Positions 41,884 through 52,917 are shown, numbered from the stretch's first letter. The stretch: DNA of 64,000 nt from Adiantum capillus-veneris (GCA_014529385.2 CM043969.1:15749446-15813445), one strand, 5' to 3'. Made by a program: numbers and translations. The notes: a model not told the origin generated them from the sequence alone.

Positions 41884-42461
41884 TGTTAACCCTCATGGCA
41901 CACGGACACCCTATGATCTATAAACGTTGTATTATTTAGAGTCAAGTACCGGGCTTGTCGGACCAATAGGAAAAGGGTAAGAGTGATCGCCGATGAGAGG
42001 CGCACTCTAACTGGGACATTCAAGGGATTAGTTGGCTAAGCATGGGCGCCCAAGTGTGAATGGGGTGAGCTCATATAAAAGCCAACTAAACCTTATTTTT
42101 ACTCATTCTCTCATTTGTGCAATAGAAGAGTGCTCTTGCTCCATCTCCATCTCCATCTTCTTCTTCTTCACCTCCTTGTGTGTGTGTAAGTGTGAGAGAG
42201 AGAGAGAGAGGGAGAGTGTGTGTGCCATCGAGCATTACGAAGGCACGACGGCGGCGAAGCGGTTGAGCGCGGCACGACTGCAGCTTCTTCTTCATCGCGG
42301 CGAGGAATCCACCACGAAGGCGAGCGTAGAGCAGTGAGTGACACACCCTTTGCTCTCTTGAGCTTGCTAGTTTAGGCTTGTTGTGTGCTTGGAGCCATTT
42401 GTGGCTTGCACACGGTGTATTGGCAAGTCCCTTGCTTCGACAGTGCGGCAAGGAGCACACA
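41884..42461 (+). repeat. TRG-1 5' LTR
   Basis: Starts TGTTAACCCTCATGG and ends GGAGCACACA, 578 bp, 4 bp before the primer-binding site. TATA-like TCATATAAAAG lies at 42071-42081. A GA microsatellite follows at about 42193-42213. The start is confirmed by the matching 3' LTR stub at 50202. Confidence 0.85.
42071..42081 (+). promoter_or_regulatory. TATA-like box of TRG-1 LTR
   Basis: TCATATAAAAG in the middle of the LTR, on the coding strand and at a suitable distance from the LTR start. Confidence 0.5.
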
Positions 42462-42465
42462 TTTT

Positions 42466-42482
42466 TGGCGCCGCTGCCGGGG
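42466..42482 (+). other. TRG-1 primer-binding site (tRNA-Asp type)
   Basis: TGGCGCCGCTGCCGGGG, the same site as in Gypsy-B, ties TRG-1 to the same broad group. Confidence 0.87.
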
Positions 42483-43376
42483 AAATGCCCTACACTAAGC
42501 TCGGTTAAGCACTTTACGCTTTCTTGTGGTGCAATTTCTATCATAGGAAAGGCAGGGAATGAGTGTGTGTAGTTGTGTGGAGATTTTTGTTTTTTGCGTT
42601 TTCTGCGTTTTCTGGTTTGCACTGCACAGTTAGCATTTCTTGCGTTTTCTGCATTTTCTGGTTTGCACTGCACAGTTCTGTCAAGTTTCAATTTCTGCAT
42701 TTTCTGCATTTTCTGTGTTTTCTGTGTTTTCTGGTTTGTGCACAGTTAGACACACAGTTAGTTAATTAAGTAAATAGGCACCAAAACGCGCACCAAAAAA
42801 AAAAAAAAACAGTTTAAATTTTTTGCAAAAAAAATAAATAATTTTTTTTTCCGAAAAATAAAAACGTGAGCGAGGGGGAGGTTAAATTTTCAAAAATAAA
42901 AAACGTGAGTTATAAAAACGGACGGGTTGGTTTGTATAAAAGCTAGATCGAGATCGTTTCCCCAAGCCCAAGCCCAAGCCCAAGCCCAAGCCTCAGTCCT
43001 CAGTCTTATGATATATACTAGACTCACTCTTATATATATACCCTACCTCCTCAAGAGGGAATGAGAGCATGTGGGACAAGTCCTCCACTCTCCTCCCTTC
43101 TCTTCCCACTTGCACCCTTAGACTTGCTATTTGGAGCCTAGTTCCCTAGCTAGGAAAAGACTGTTTCGGGCCTTTCTGGAGCAAAATAGAACCAAACGGT
43201 GGGCTGTAAAGCACAGCGCATCCCTCCTAGCGATACGCTCGTTTAGAGCTATCACACGACCCATTCCACGACACGCTCTAAAAAATCTAGCAAAAAAACA
43301 AACAAAAAAACACGCAAAGAACTAGTCACAAGGCTTCCTAGAGCAACTTTTTGACACCTTAGGGTATCAAAAGCAC
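42483..43376 (+). other. TRG-1 leader with short tandem repeats
   Basis: Non-coding. Two 37-bp direct copies (42595-42631 and 42641-42677) share TTTTCTGG and TTTGCACTGCACAGTT, with a degenerate third at about 42711. CCCAAG is repeated about five times at 42961-42992. A/T-rich homopolymers lie at 42795-42850. There is no CGCG palindrome of the A/B/C type. Confidence 0.7.
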
Positions 43377-45227
43377 ATGCACTTACGCTCTGGGCGGGTG
43401 CTAGAACACGAGCATATTGAGGGTGCCTCTGTTCATACGGACACCCATTACCCATCCACGATAGGCTCTAGACCCTCAGCGGGGACACAAGGTAGCACCA
43501 CCCAAGACCCTAAAATAGCCGCTAGTGATTGCTCCTCCAACTCAGAAGTCATGGAAGCATACCCTACCCAAAACACTGAGAGAGAAGGCCATGAACCTCC
43601 CGAAGCTCCACAGCCTAGTACTAGTATGTTTAGCCGTTTCATGGAAACATTAGGTAGAGCTACTCGCTCGGAACCTGATGCAAATGAAGCACACGAAGGG
43701 GGTGGGGAAGTGGACTCTCCTTTCACATCGCACGTGGACCCCACACCCCCAAAGAGTGTCCATGTGGATATCCTGCCAACTTCTTACCAAGAAGGCCCTG
43801 TTGAGTTGCCTCCTTCAGAAGTTCCCTCTAGAGTACCGTTGGTGACAAGTAAAACCACGGGGAGCAACATTGCTTCTACCTCACAAGAAACCGTTAACAC
43901 GTCGACTCTAGAAGGATTGTTCATTAACGATCATTGGACATACGACCTCCACACTGAGGTGTTGACGGATCTACACTCTGGCCACGCCTACCATGTAGGA
44001 TGGATAGAGATTGTACGATCCACCTCTAGTGCCACGAGCCTCGAAGATCAACAGAAAATGATCTGTAATGTTATCCATGGCATTATTCAATCGGAAAGGC
44101 AAAACCGAGGGGTAAATATACTCTCAATTGGCCCCATGAGATTTCTGGATACGAGCAAGGCTCAACAGCCTACTCTATCACAAATGGAGACTCCTCTAAT
44201 GAGCCCCATGGACCCATCTTACGTCATTTCACCTGGGGTCTCTATGCAATCTGAGCCTCCGAGCGACAACTTTAGCTTCCCTAACTTGGCTCAACCCTCT
44301 ATTAAGGAAAACACAGTGCTCACTCCAGGGATAGGCCCGACAGAGAATGTACCGATGACATCTACGGTTAGCGCAGTGCTACTACCTAGTGTCGTAGTAC
44401 CTAATATGGGGCCTCGGCCGTATGTGCCTCTAGCCCCTTATGCACACATGGCCCCCACACCTCCAATTGTACCACTTGTTTATGCTCCTCGAGTGCCGCT
44501 CCCTAGCCCTTATCCGAGTGGACCTATGCCAGGTTATGTTCCATATCCTGCATCATCCACACATATGCCAAGACCGGTACCCGTCCCTCTCCCACATATG
44601 ATTCCAAGAGTACCTCCACCGGCCTTTCCTCCTCACATAGGTGACTTGGAAGCGTTTGCTCAAACCATAGGTCGATCTATCGCGGAAAATATGCGTCATG
44701 GATCTGATAGAGAGCCTAGAAGTAAGGCAGTACAAATTGCCAAACTCACGCAAAAATTCAATGGGGACGAAGATGCTAGAAAACACATTGAAGTGTTTGA
44801 ACAAGTATGTGATTCCTTAGGGGAACGCAACGAACTACATAAGTGCAATGCCTTAAGCTTGACATTAAGTGGGAAGGCTGGAGATTGGTATAGAACCCTA
44901 AGGGTGGACGAGAAAACAATCTACCCTACCCTTTGAAGGTTGTTTCTAAAGGAGTACATACGAGAAGGTGTGCTTTGGGGTGTAGCATCTCAGCTACAGA
45001 AGGCCAAACGTAAGGAAGGAGAGTCAGTAAGGGACTTCATTAGTCGTCTAAAGCACTTAAACTCTCGCTGCCCTGTAAATGAGCGCTTCAACAATAACCA
45101 ACTTCTTGATCGATTCATTCGAGGGTTGAGGAATGAAGGAATCTATAATGGACTAGTGATTAGAGGTATCACAACCTGGGAAGATGTCACTGCCAATGCA
45201 ATCCAATTAGAGGACAACTTGATGTAG
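43377..45227 (+). pseudogene. gag: TRG-1 gag, one nonsense codon
   Basis: Starts MHLRSGRVLEHEHIEG, the group signature. 519 codons to a TGA at 44934-44936 (after YPTL), then 95 more in the same frame to 45227. The long N-terminal half is Pro/Ser/Thr-rich (ASSTHMPRPVPVPLPHMIP). The capsid-like domain spans the stop: AKLTQKFNGDEDARKHIEVF, LSGKAGDWYRTL, then KEGESVRDFISRLKHLNSR, LLDRFIRGLRN. It is followed by a frame change into the next ORF. Codons are otherwise well preserved, consistent with recent loss or with complementation by related proteins. Confidence 0.82.
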
Positions 45228-45232
45228 CAGGC

Positions 45233-48142
45233 ATGAGGGTGTCTACTGACACGAGATCCACTAGCTCACAAGCCATTGAGTATGAACCCATGACTGCAAA
45301 GCCCATTGCCAATGAGCCAAAGGTATTTGAGACATTCTTGACAGACCTCACCAAGGCAATCCAAGAGTCTCTTAAGGATAATCGACCCCCTCAAAATAGT
45401 CACATGTATCCAAGAAGGGAGCAACAATGGTGTTCCATTTGCTTAGGTCCACATAGCACTAGTGAGTGCCCTACGTTTAGAGTAAAATTTAATGGAACTT
45501 GCAACGCATGTGGTAGGTATGGTCACCAAGCTAAGGATTGTTTAATGATCAAATGTATGATGGAAAATAGACCACCTGTAGCCTGGACGGATGCACCTCA
45601 AGCTCCTGTATTGATGCCTGCTCCACCTATTGAGCAACTACCGCAACACATGGTCCCTAGATCTCAAAATGTTGTACAAGCTACACCGCTACCACCTCCT
45701 GTGCTAGGACCGCAGCCCCCGCATCCAAGAGTTGCCCCTATGAACCAAGTGGGTTGCGAGCCATCTAATGCTTATGCAGATGGCTGTGAGGAGGAAATAG
45801 ACACTAGTATTGCCTACGGACTTGATACATTGGAAGAGTGTCCTATATACTACATGGAAGATTGTTGGGGGCAAGTCAAGCCGGTTTATCAAGCTGCTGC
45901 TCTCGCATCCAGAGGTCAAAATATCAACACCCAGGCTAGGAGGCCACCTCTTCAATGCTACGAGTGTGGTGGACCACATCGGGCAGCGGAGTGCCCTATT
46001 AGGCTGCGAAAGAATGCTGCACAGATGCAAATGAATCAAGGGAGCACGTCTGCAATGCCAATACTCACATGTAATCGTTGTGGCATAGATCACTTGATTG
46101 CCCAATGCCCCTATAACCCAAATGCGCCTAAAATCACACCCCTAAATTTGGTCAAAATTGCTAGTGTGACATCGCCAATACCACCCGTCGCACCCGCTTA
46201 TGCGATTACACGGTCCATGCTTCAAGGGCCAGGCCATATCCTCGAAGAGAGAGATACCGCGTCAGTTATCCAAGCAAATAAAAAGAAGACACGAAGGAAG
46301 AGGTCGCAGAATACGGGAAATTCAAAGCCAAGTTCCAAAACAAACATAGGAACAGGAGATGACCCCGTGTATATGAATGACCTCGAGGATGATTCAGATT
46401 CAATCGAGACAATGGAAACTAGAACCAATACCACAAAGGGAAAGACCGACAAAGAAAACCGTAACATGGAACCAAATGAAAACCGAATAAGAGAAAACCA
46501 TAAAGAGCCTCTGAAAACACCACAAGTGTTTCCAAATCCAATCCAAGACCCCCAAGATAAACCGCAGGGGCAAAAAGGGAAGAATCGTAAAAAGAAGATT
46601 GGGACGTACCCAAACCCAGTAGACGAGATTGAGCAAGTGAAACATCTAAGAGGTTTAGTGGAGGACACTCAAAGGAAACTAGAACCAGAACCCATGCATG
46701 TCAAAGTTCATGACACAGCGTTTCCCATGCAAGTTCATCCACCCCACATGAACCATAGACCGTTAGCCATATTTAGTATCATCCAAGAAGGGAGTGAGGA
46801 CGGGACATCAGAAAGTGAGCATACACCTTTCTTGTTGGAAAGGATGTTTAACGAAGGAATACCTGATCCCATTGAGGAATATGAGATTCCATCCTCACCA
46901 GTTCCTAGTCAAGGACCTACACCCTGCAAAATGCCAATGAATGTTGCCAAACTAGTGGACTTCATGTCTTCTGAGGTCCGAACCACGATCATAGCAAAGC
47001 TGTATGGAGATCCTGAGTTATTCCTTGCACTTCGAGCATTCCTTAACGGAGAGCTACGAACGGGATTACCGCAGTTTGCGCAACCAAATAGGCCTGACTC
47101 GATTATGATTGATGAGGAAAATCATGTGCAATCACTTGACTTAGATGGACACGAGTCTGTGATCGAGGTACCCATTAACGAATTAGGGCAGTATTTTGAA
47201 GGCGACGAGTCTAATGCGACCCTACCCATCACTACCAAGGGATTAACTATAAAGGGAATTCTTGATGGTGGTGCGAGAGTTAACATCGTTACAAAAGATT
47301 GTTGGGAATCCATGGGAAAACCCCGCCTCAGTGTTACTAACATTGTGGTAAAGATGGCAAATGGTACCATAGCCAAACCTATAGGGATGCTCAAGGATCT
47401 TAAGATCAAAGTTCTAGGACACAAGGTACGACATACGTTCATTGTAATGGATTTCTCTAAACACCTTATGTCATATGAAATGATTTTAGGACGACCATTC
47501 ATGAGGGAAGCACAAATGGTTAATGATTGGTCTAAAAATCATGTCTATTTGCAATTCCAAGACTCTGTCCTTAGAGTGGATTTGGTGACTGGTAAGGTAC
47601 ACCCCTTAGGGAGTAAAACCATTATTGATCATCGCTCTGACACCACAGTTCACTCGGCCCCACTACAATATTGTTACACTTGTAAGAAGGATACAGACAT
47701 TGGCCAAGATTCTCCTTATATGGATATCCTACCTGGGATGACTGAGTCAGACAATGTAGATTGGGTCCACCTAGCAGCAACCATAGACACTTGGGGAAAT
47801 AGGGGGACGACCTGGGTAACACTTGAGGGGGATGAAATGCCTGTACCCTTAAATATGCTACAAGCAATGCATATCGCTTCCGACAAGACTCATCCTAATG
47901 TAACGAAGAAAACATACAAGTGGGTCCCTAAAGATTCTTTAGTGACCATAGCCAGTGCTAAAAAACAGAAGCCTTGTAAGAAACGTACCACTCGCTCCAA
48001 CAAAAGTAAGAAAATGTTGGATGGATCCCTAAATGACTATTGGAAGCCCAAGGCTACTATCAAGGAAATGATCAAATCTGGGTGCCAAAACGTAGATTGT
48101 GCTCTTACCTATCACCTGACCCAAGTGAGCCCAATCCCGTAG
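45233..48142 (+). CDS. TRG-1 nucleocapsid-protease ORF
   Basis: 969 codons, uninterrupted. Several Cys/His knuckles come first: WCSICLGPHSTSEC, CNACGRYGHQAKDC (canonical CCHC), CYECGGPHRAAEC and CNRCGIDHLIAQC. Then a charged linker and a retropepsin fold at about residues 660-775: GILDGGARVNIVTKDCWE, where the usual DSG/DTG reads DGG (residue 678), HTFIVMDF and YEMILGRPFMREA. The post-PR spacer VDWVHLAATIDTW aligns with Gypsy-B LEWKHILATLDVY, and KWVPK appears near the end. The ORF lies in a different frame from gag. The D-G-G may weaken protease activity. It is the longest open gypsy frame in the window and may still make an RNA-binding protein. Confidence 0.8.
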   Translation: MRVSTDTRSTSSQAIEYEPMTAKPIANEPKVFETFLTDLTKAIQESLKDNRPPQNSHMYPRREQQWCSICLGPHSTSECPTFRVKFNGTCNACGRYGHQAKDCLMIKCMMENRPPVAWTDAPQAPVLMPAPPIEQLPQHMVPRSQNVVQATPLPPPVLGPQPPHPRVAPMNQVGCEPSNAYADGCEEEIDTSIAYGLDTLEECPIYYMEDCWGQVKPVYQAAALASRGQNINTQARRPPLQCYECGGPHRAAECPIRLRKNAAQMQMNQGSTSAMPILTCNRCGIDHLIAQCPYNPNAPKITPLNLVKIASVTSPIPPVAPAYAITRSMLQGPGHILEERDTASVIQANKKKTRRKRSQNTGNSKPSSKTNIGTGDDPVYMNDLEDDSDSIETMETRTNTTKGKTDKENRNMEPNENRIRENHKEPLKTPQVFPNPIQDPQDKPQGQKGKNRKKKIGTYPNPVDEIEQVKHLRGLVEDTQRKLEPEPMHVKVHDTAFPMQVHPPHMNHRPLAIFSIIQEGSEDGTSESEHTPFLLERMFNEGIPDPIEEYEIPSSPVPSQGPTPCKMPMNVAKLVDFMSSEVRTTIIAKLYGDPELFLALRAFLNGELRTGLPQFAQPNRPDSIMIDEENHVQSLDLDGHESVIEVPINELGQYFEGDESNATLPITTKGLTIKGILDGGARVNIVTKDCWESMGKPRLSVTNIVVKMANGTIAKPIGMLKDLKIKVLGHKVRHTFIVMDFSKHLMSYEMILGRPFMREAQMVNDWSKNHVYLQFQDSVLRVDLVTGKVHPLGSKTIIDHRSDTTVHSAPLQYCYTCKKDTDIGQDSPYMDILPGMTESDNVDWVHLAATIDTWGNRGTTWVTLEGDEMPVPLNMLQAMHIASDKTHPNVTKKTYKWVPKDSLVTIASAKKQKPCKKRTTRSNKSKKMLDGSLNDYWKPKATIKEMIKSGCQNVDCALTYHLTQVSPIP

Positions 48143-48555
48143 CTCCAAAACGAATCAATGATCATGGAAAGAAAAAAATCACAGAATGCTACACACCCGC
48201 TCCCGAGCTAGTTTGGGTACCAAAGAAAGAACGATTTGTTCCACCTAGCTCAGGAAGGGGGGAGTCCCATGAAGCTTCTAGCTGCTCATGTAATACATCC
48301 ATAGAGGTAAAAGCTTCTACACAGCCTCCATCTATAGTAGTGGACCTCCATGAAGCTACAAAGGAATCCACACCTCCCAGTGTTCAAGAATCACTTGATG
48401 AACTACTTCAAGTTCGATCCTGGGAGAGTACCTTACCACCCTTGCAACTTGACGAGGCACCTAGGGTAATAGAAAAATATTGGCAAAAATCCTCACCTAT
48501 TACCAACTGGAACAATTGGTTTCAAAGGGTGACAAGCTCATTTCAAATGGTATGA
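48040..48555 (+). pseudogene. TRG-1 C-terminal IWVPK tail (shifted frame)
   Basis: The shifted frame reads QIWVPKRRLCSYL and, 40 residues later, LVWVPKKERFVPP. In the ORF upstream the motif appears as KWVPKDSLV. Because the motif switches frame near 48070, a 1- or 2-nt indel probably disrupted one longer ORF. This tail corresponds to the post-PR2 tail of Gypsy-B and C1, so TRG-1 looks like a deletion derivative lacking RT to PR2. It ends LPPLQLDEAPRVIEKYW, NWNNWFQRVTSSFQ. Confidence 0.6.
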
Positions 48556-50188
48556 TCTACCCAAGGAAGGGGGGAGTGTTTGTGGACATCCATCATTCAC
48601 TTGCTTCCCTCTCAACCTTTCTCCCTGACCTCTTAATCTCCGATCTTAGGGAATGTACATATAAATCTTTATACTCACCAAAATAAAAAAAAATAAAAAA
48701 TAAAAATAAAGACCAAGAGCAATTAGCAAACGAGTATGCACATTAAAAGTCAAAACATTGACTCAGACCTACACATGTCACATATGGTACAGTGAAACAG
48801 AAACCTATGCCATAAAACACCTTTGATCCTCATCACTTGAGTGATGGAGGGCAGGTAAGATTAGTACGATAGGAGTGTTTCTGTTTTAGAGTTGAGAGAT
48901 TAGCGAAGTTCTTTTTTTCCACTAATGTGCCTCCTGGAGGTATTCCTTTTGTTTCCTAGTGTGTACAGGAGCGTGTTGCTATTGATAGGATTTGGACCTT
49001 CATGGAACCTTTCTCTCGTTCACACTTCAAATCAAGCGCGACCATCAACACAAACAGGTGTTTTCTGTCCATTAGCATTGCCCTTATCTTTTTGCATCCA
49101 TGTTTGTCTGCTTTGATTGTGATTGGTAGCATAATATTCAGCGCATTGTCTTAGTATCAAACATTTAATTCAATGTAATGTTTTGTCATAATCACTTGTC
49201 TAGGTTTAAAAATCAAGCAGTCCGACTAAGCTAGTTTGACCAAGCTAGGTATTAGAAATCTTCTCTTAATACCATGGGGAATGCCTTCCTAATAAGCAAT
49301 GGTTACTTAGGTTCTTAATCCGATTTAGGCAGCATTGTATGAAATGTACTAGGGCTTTCTAGTGGGCTTAACCCTATTGACCTTTAGCTTAAGTATTATA
49401 AAGGGAGTTTACTAATGTGATGAGCCTGGGGAGGGTAACAGTGTTATATGACCCCCCAAAGTTACAAAATTAAAATGCTGAAAATGAACAAACAAAAAAT
49501 CAAAGTGCCACAATGTAAAATTTTAAGCTGGAAGAGAAATCCCTGCTTAAATCGGTACTTCACTCACATGTATCGCCTATGGTACTAGAGCCCTAGAGGT
49601 TCCCAGTGTGGGCGCTTTTCCTTGAAAAGCAAAAAACCCAAGGCATACAAAATAAGCACACACATCATAATTGAATCAATGTGAAAAGACTTTGGGGGGT
49701 CAAAGAAAAGGTAATCAGTCAGGCGATGATTTCATGAGAAATTCCTTTTATGGTAGCTTAACTACAAGGTTTTCTAGATATAGCCTCTAGTCAGCCCTCG
49801 AACATGAATACTTGGCTCTCGCGATTAAACAACTTAATTGACCACAGATAATTAATAAGCTTACCCATGGTATTAATATTCGATCTCTAGTGCCTTTCGA
49901 CCGTCAAATTAGCGACCCCAGACTTGTTTAATTTTTTACCTTTACATCTGTTTATGCATTTGATTACATTGCAATTTAATGTTCATTGCTAACAAATTGT
50001 TTGAAATTATTTGACCAATCAATTTGTCTACCTAAAACTGCATATGCTTTTTAAGAGAATGCCATTACTGTGCCAATGTTGTTTGATTTTGCAGTGACTG
50101 AAGAAGGCTAAGGACATTCATCTCAAATGCTCTTCCACCTCGACGAACCAGCTTCAACTCAATAGCTTCCGAGGACGAAATCTACATC
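48556..50188 (+). other. TRG-1 3' non-coding region
   Basis: No coding sequence that I can support. Contains AAATAAAA repeats at about 48683-48710 and otherwise unique-looking A/T-rich DNA up to the polypurine tract. Confidence 0.6.
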
Positions 50189-50201
50189 AGGAAGGGGGGC
50201 A
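50189..50201 (+). other. TRG-1 polypurine tract
   Basis: AGGAAGGGGGGCA directly before the TG of the 3' LTR. Confidence 0.82.
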
Positions 50202-50317
50202 TGTTAACCCTCATGGCACATGGACACCCTATGATCTATAAACGTTGTATTATTTAGAGTCAAGTACCGGGCTTGTCGGACCAATAGGAAAAGGGTAAGA
50301 GTGATCGCCGATGAGAG
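50202..50317 (+). repeat. TRG-1 3' LTR, truncated to 116 bp
   Basis: Matches 41884-41999 with a single difference (ACATGG versus ACACGG) and no gap. It then stops abruptly at GATGAGAG and Gypsy-C1 gag resumes at 50318. The remaining 462 bp of the LTR, including its CA end, are missing. Confidence 0.88.
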
Positions 50318-51481
50318 TATTCAAATCCATGATTGACCTTGGTGAAATTTTTTGGAACCATGTCAAAGATTTTCCTTCTAATGTCATTCCGAACCCCTCG
50401 AATTGAGTATGGAAGTCGAATATACGCTCTGCTCTTAGCACTTGCTTGAAGCTTGCTAAGTGGTCATATCGATCCCTGGATCCACTGTATTTTCTGACCC
50501 ATTTTTGAAAATCAGCTGGTCTGACACGTCTATTTGGTTCAACTCCAGGTCTTCTGGGAGTTGGTCCTATTCCGAGTCCTTCAAACCAATCTGTCAGAAA
50601 TAGTGACTCATCCCGTTTCTCTACGTGATGAGGTGGTTTCTGGTTTCTTCACATTACTCTCAGATGATCTCTCACGATGTTCGTCTCTTGGAGTGGTTTT
50701 TGGTCCTTGACCCAATATCCAATTCCATATGGAATACCCCTGGTATTTGGTTTGTTCTACCTCCTCAGGAGTCATCATAACAAAGGTGTTGTTATAACAA
50801 TCCCTAAACAAGTAAGTTGGTAGATCTGTAGATCCCTTATCTTTGATTTTGAAGATATGGATGATCTTCATGGCCGTTAATTGTCCTAGTCTAGCATGAG
50901 AAGTCCACAAAAGATTTTTTATGTTTCTATCTTCCCAACAATAGACTCCCATCTTGGGATTATCCGTACTAAGCCGTTTCAAAGGCTTCAAGTCTACTTG
51001 ATCGTATCCCTCGAATTTCAAAGTTGGTGGTACTTCTTTTGCTAACATATCTGGGGTTATAGTGTTTACTTCTAAGCCCCATTTGTCTACCACATCAGGA
51101 TTTTCAACTTGTACATATTAAGTTCCGTTTCGATCCATGTACATTTTTCCTTGTTTATTTTCACTAATCTCTTCTTCGAACTCAATACCATGATCATCAA
51201 TACGAATAGCATACTCTTCTTTAGGATCCAAGTACACCTTGGCTCCATGACGATTAGTCTTGTAAAAAGAGAGGATATGCTTGTAGCGCATTGTCGTTCC
51301 GGTTTCCGAGTGAGTCGAGTAAGAAGACATTTCAGATGTTGACTCTGAAAAAGTCTTAGACTTCTTTAGGAATTGTGTGCAAGGAATTGCCTTGATTCAT
51401 GCTTTCTTCAGTGGATACTCTACTTGTGTTTTCTCCGAATAGGCCTTGATTTCCTATTACACGACCGGATCTAAGGTTCAT
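50318..51481 (-). pseudogene. gag: Gypsy-C1 gag, first part (right of TRG-1)
   Basis: Start codon at 51479-51481: MNLRSGRVIGNQGLFGENTS. Segments 51330-51118 (YKTNRHGAKVYLDPKEEYAI) and 51093-50608 (MVDKWGLEVNTITPDMLAKE, DCYNNTFVMMTPEEVEQTKY) form the N-terminal domain, and 50441 to 50318 the capsid start (RAERIFDFHTQFEGFGMTLE, then SIMDLNT). A stop follows KEV near 51360 and another lies at 51117. After DLNT the sequence enters the TRG-1 LTR and resumes at 41883. Confidence 0.82.
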
Positions 51482-52898
51482 ATAGACTTATGAAGCCCTG
51501 GTTTGAGTACTCACCTTAGGTTGACTTGTCGTCAATTTCCACTTGATTTAATTGCAACTTTCTATCAAGCCACTGATTCCTCATCTGCAACCTGATTCCT
51601 GTACAAAATTTATCAAATTAGCTATTTTTCTATAAGGACCGTAGAGCTCTTGAGAACTCCAGTGATTGGTCTCTGTATTTCACTTCAATTCGTGCTATGG
51701 AAGTCAAAATTTTGACTTTCAGATTCAGCGTAACAAAATCAAAGGTTTAATCTCCAATTTGTAAACTGAGTGTATCTGTACCAATTTTGATCCGATTGAA
51801 CCCAAAATTTTCCTATGGCCTTATATTATGCTGGTCTAACACTGTATAAAATATAAGGCTGGTCTAACACTGTATAAGCCCAAAAGTCAAATTTGAAGTC
51901 TCTGGATAGCAAGAGTAAATAATCCTAAGGACACAAGTAAATAATCGCGATTATTTACTTTTGCCAAAATTTTGCAAGTTTTTGGTCAACTGAGCATATA
52001 TACATGTTTATCACATCAATATAAGCCTATGAAATTTTTCCTCAATTCACACTCAAGATTCAAAAAGTCAGTACAAACTTTAGTTTTCACCCAGCTTTTT
52101 GCTAGTTTAGTGATCCAAATCTTGTGGGCCTTTACAAAAGTTTTTTGTACACATGCAATGAATCAATGATATGAGTCTTGGCTAATTTAGAGTAAAAAGT
52201 TAATAATTGCGATTATTAACTTGAGGCTTGAAATGAGCACTTTTTTGCAATTTTTTCAAAGACAGTCCTTTTATGATGTTTTTAAAGCTTATAAATCAAG
52301 TCAAAACTTAGTTTGGCTTAAAAAGTCAAGAAAAAGTAAATAATTTGAGTTTTGGTCAACTTCTTGAAATTTTTACCTCGAAGTGTCTTGAGCTTAGCCA
52401 CTGGTTCAGACAACTCTTACACTTACTCCCCAGTTGGATTGAGTGAGTTCGAGTCTTTTCGTGCTATTTCTAGCCGTAGACCTTAAATTTTACAACCTTA
52501 CAAAACAACTCACACTTGATTCTTTTAGAGAGAGAAATTCTATGAAATCCATCTCGGATCCTACTTACCCTACTCCTAGTCTCTCATGCAATGGGGTTGT
52601 GGAAAGTGTCCACAAACACTCATTTTCTTGTGTTTTTTATGTTTTTTTAGAGTCTTGATCTTAAGACTTGTCTCGTCTACCAATCATTCTCCAAATCCTA
52701 ATCTAAATCTACAATCCTACAGTCCTAAAGGTACTCAGCAAGTACGATTACTTCCAAGCTACCTCTACACAGCAAAAGACGACAATCTTAAGCTATGCGG
52801 TTTCTAAAAGAGAGTTTTGAACTCTAGGCGAACCTAGAGGAAGTTAAAGGAAAATTACACAAGACGCTCGTGTTTTTCCTAGTTTAGGTCTCTTCGAT
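51482..52898 (-). repeat. Gypsy-C1 leader with family-C palindromes
   Basis: Non-coding. A perfect 22-bp palindrome (GTAAATAATCG plus reverse complement) at 51937-51958; a variant with T in the arms and TGCG core at 52199-52220; half-sites near 51915 and 52338. The full copies start 262 bp apart. A 26-bp direct repeat around GGCTGGTCTAACACTG is seen near 51830-51880. No gene seen. Confidence 0.82.
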
Positions 52899-52915
52899 CC
52901 TCGGCAGCGGCGCCA
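52899..52915 (-). other. Gypsy-C1 primer-binding site (tRNA-Asp type)
   Basis: The minus strand reads TGGCGCCGCTGCCGAGG, two changes from the Gypsy-C2 site. Confidence 0.83.
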
Positions 52916-52917
52916 AA

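Larger units (their letters stand above)
41884..50317 (+). mobile_element. TRG-1: gag-protease LTR element without RT or integrase
   Basis: A plus-strand element of 8.4 kb: LTR (41884-42461), primer-binding site, leader, gag, gag-PR ORF, IWVPK tail, 1.6 kb of non-coding DNA, polypurine tract and a 116-bp 3' LTR stub. No RT, RNase H or integrase sequence is found between the LTRs, so it would need enzymes from another element. The stub matches the 5' LTR at 115 of 116 bases. It sits in Gypsy-C1 gag between two codons of a DLNTLAQG stretch; the host sequence is continuous across the junction, with no duplicated bases. Confidence 0.85.

Noticed and set aside
42193-42213. GA-rich tract as a regulatory GAGA element (also in Copia-1 LTRs near 21595)
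   Set aside because: Simple dinucleotide repeats that vary in length between the two Copia-1 LTRs; no further support.
44934-44936. TGA in TRG-1 gag as a programmed read-through stop
   Set aside because: It falls in the middle of the capsid domain, where truncation would be useless; a point mutation is simpler.
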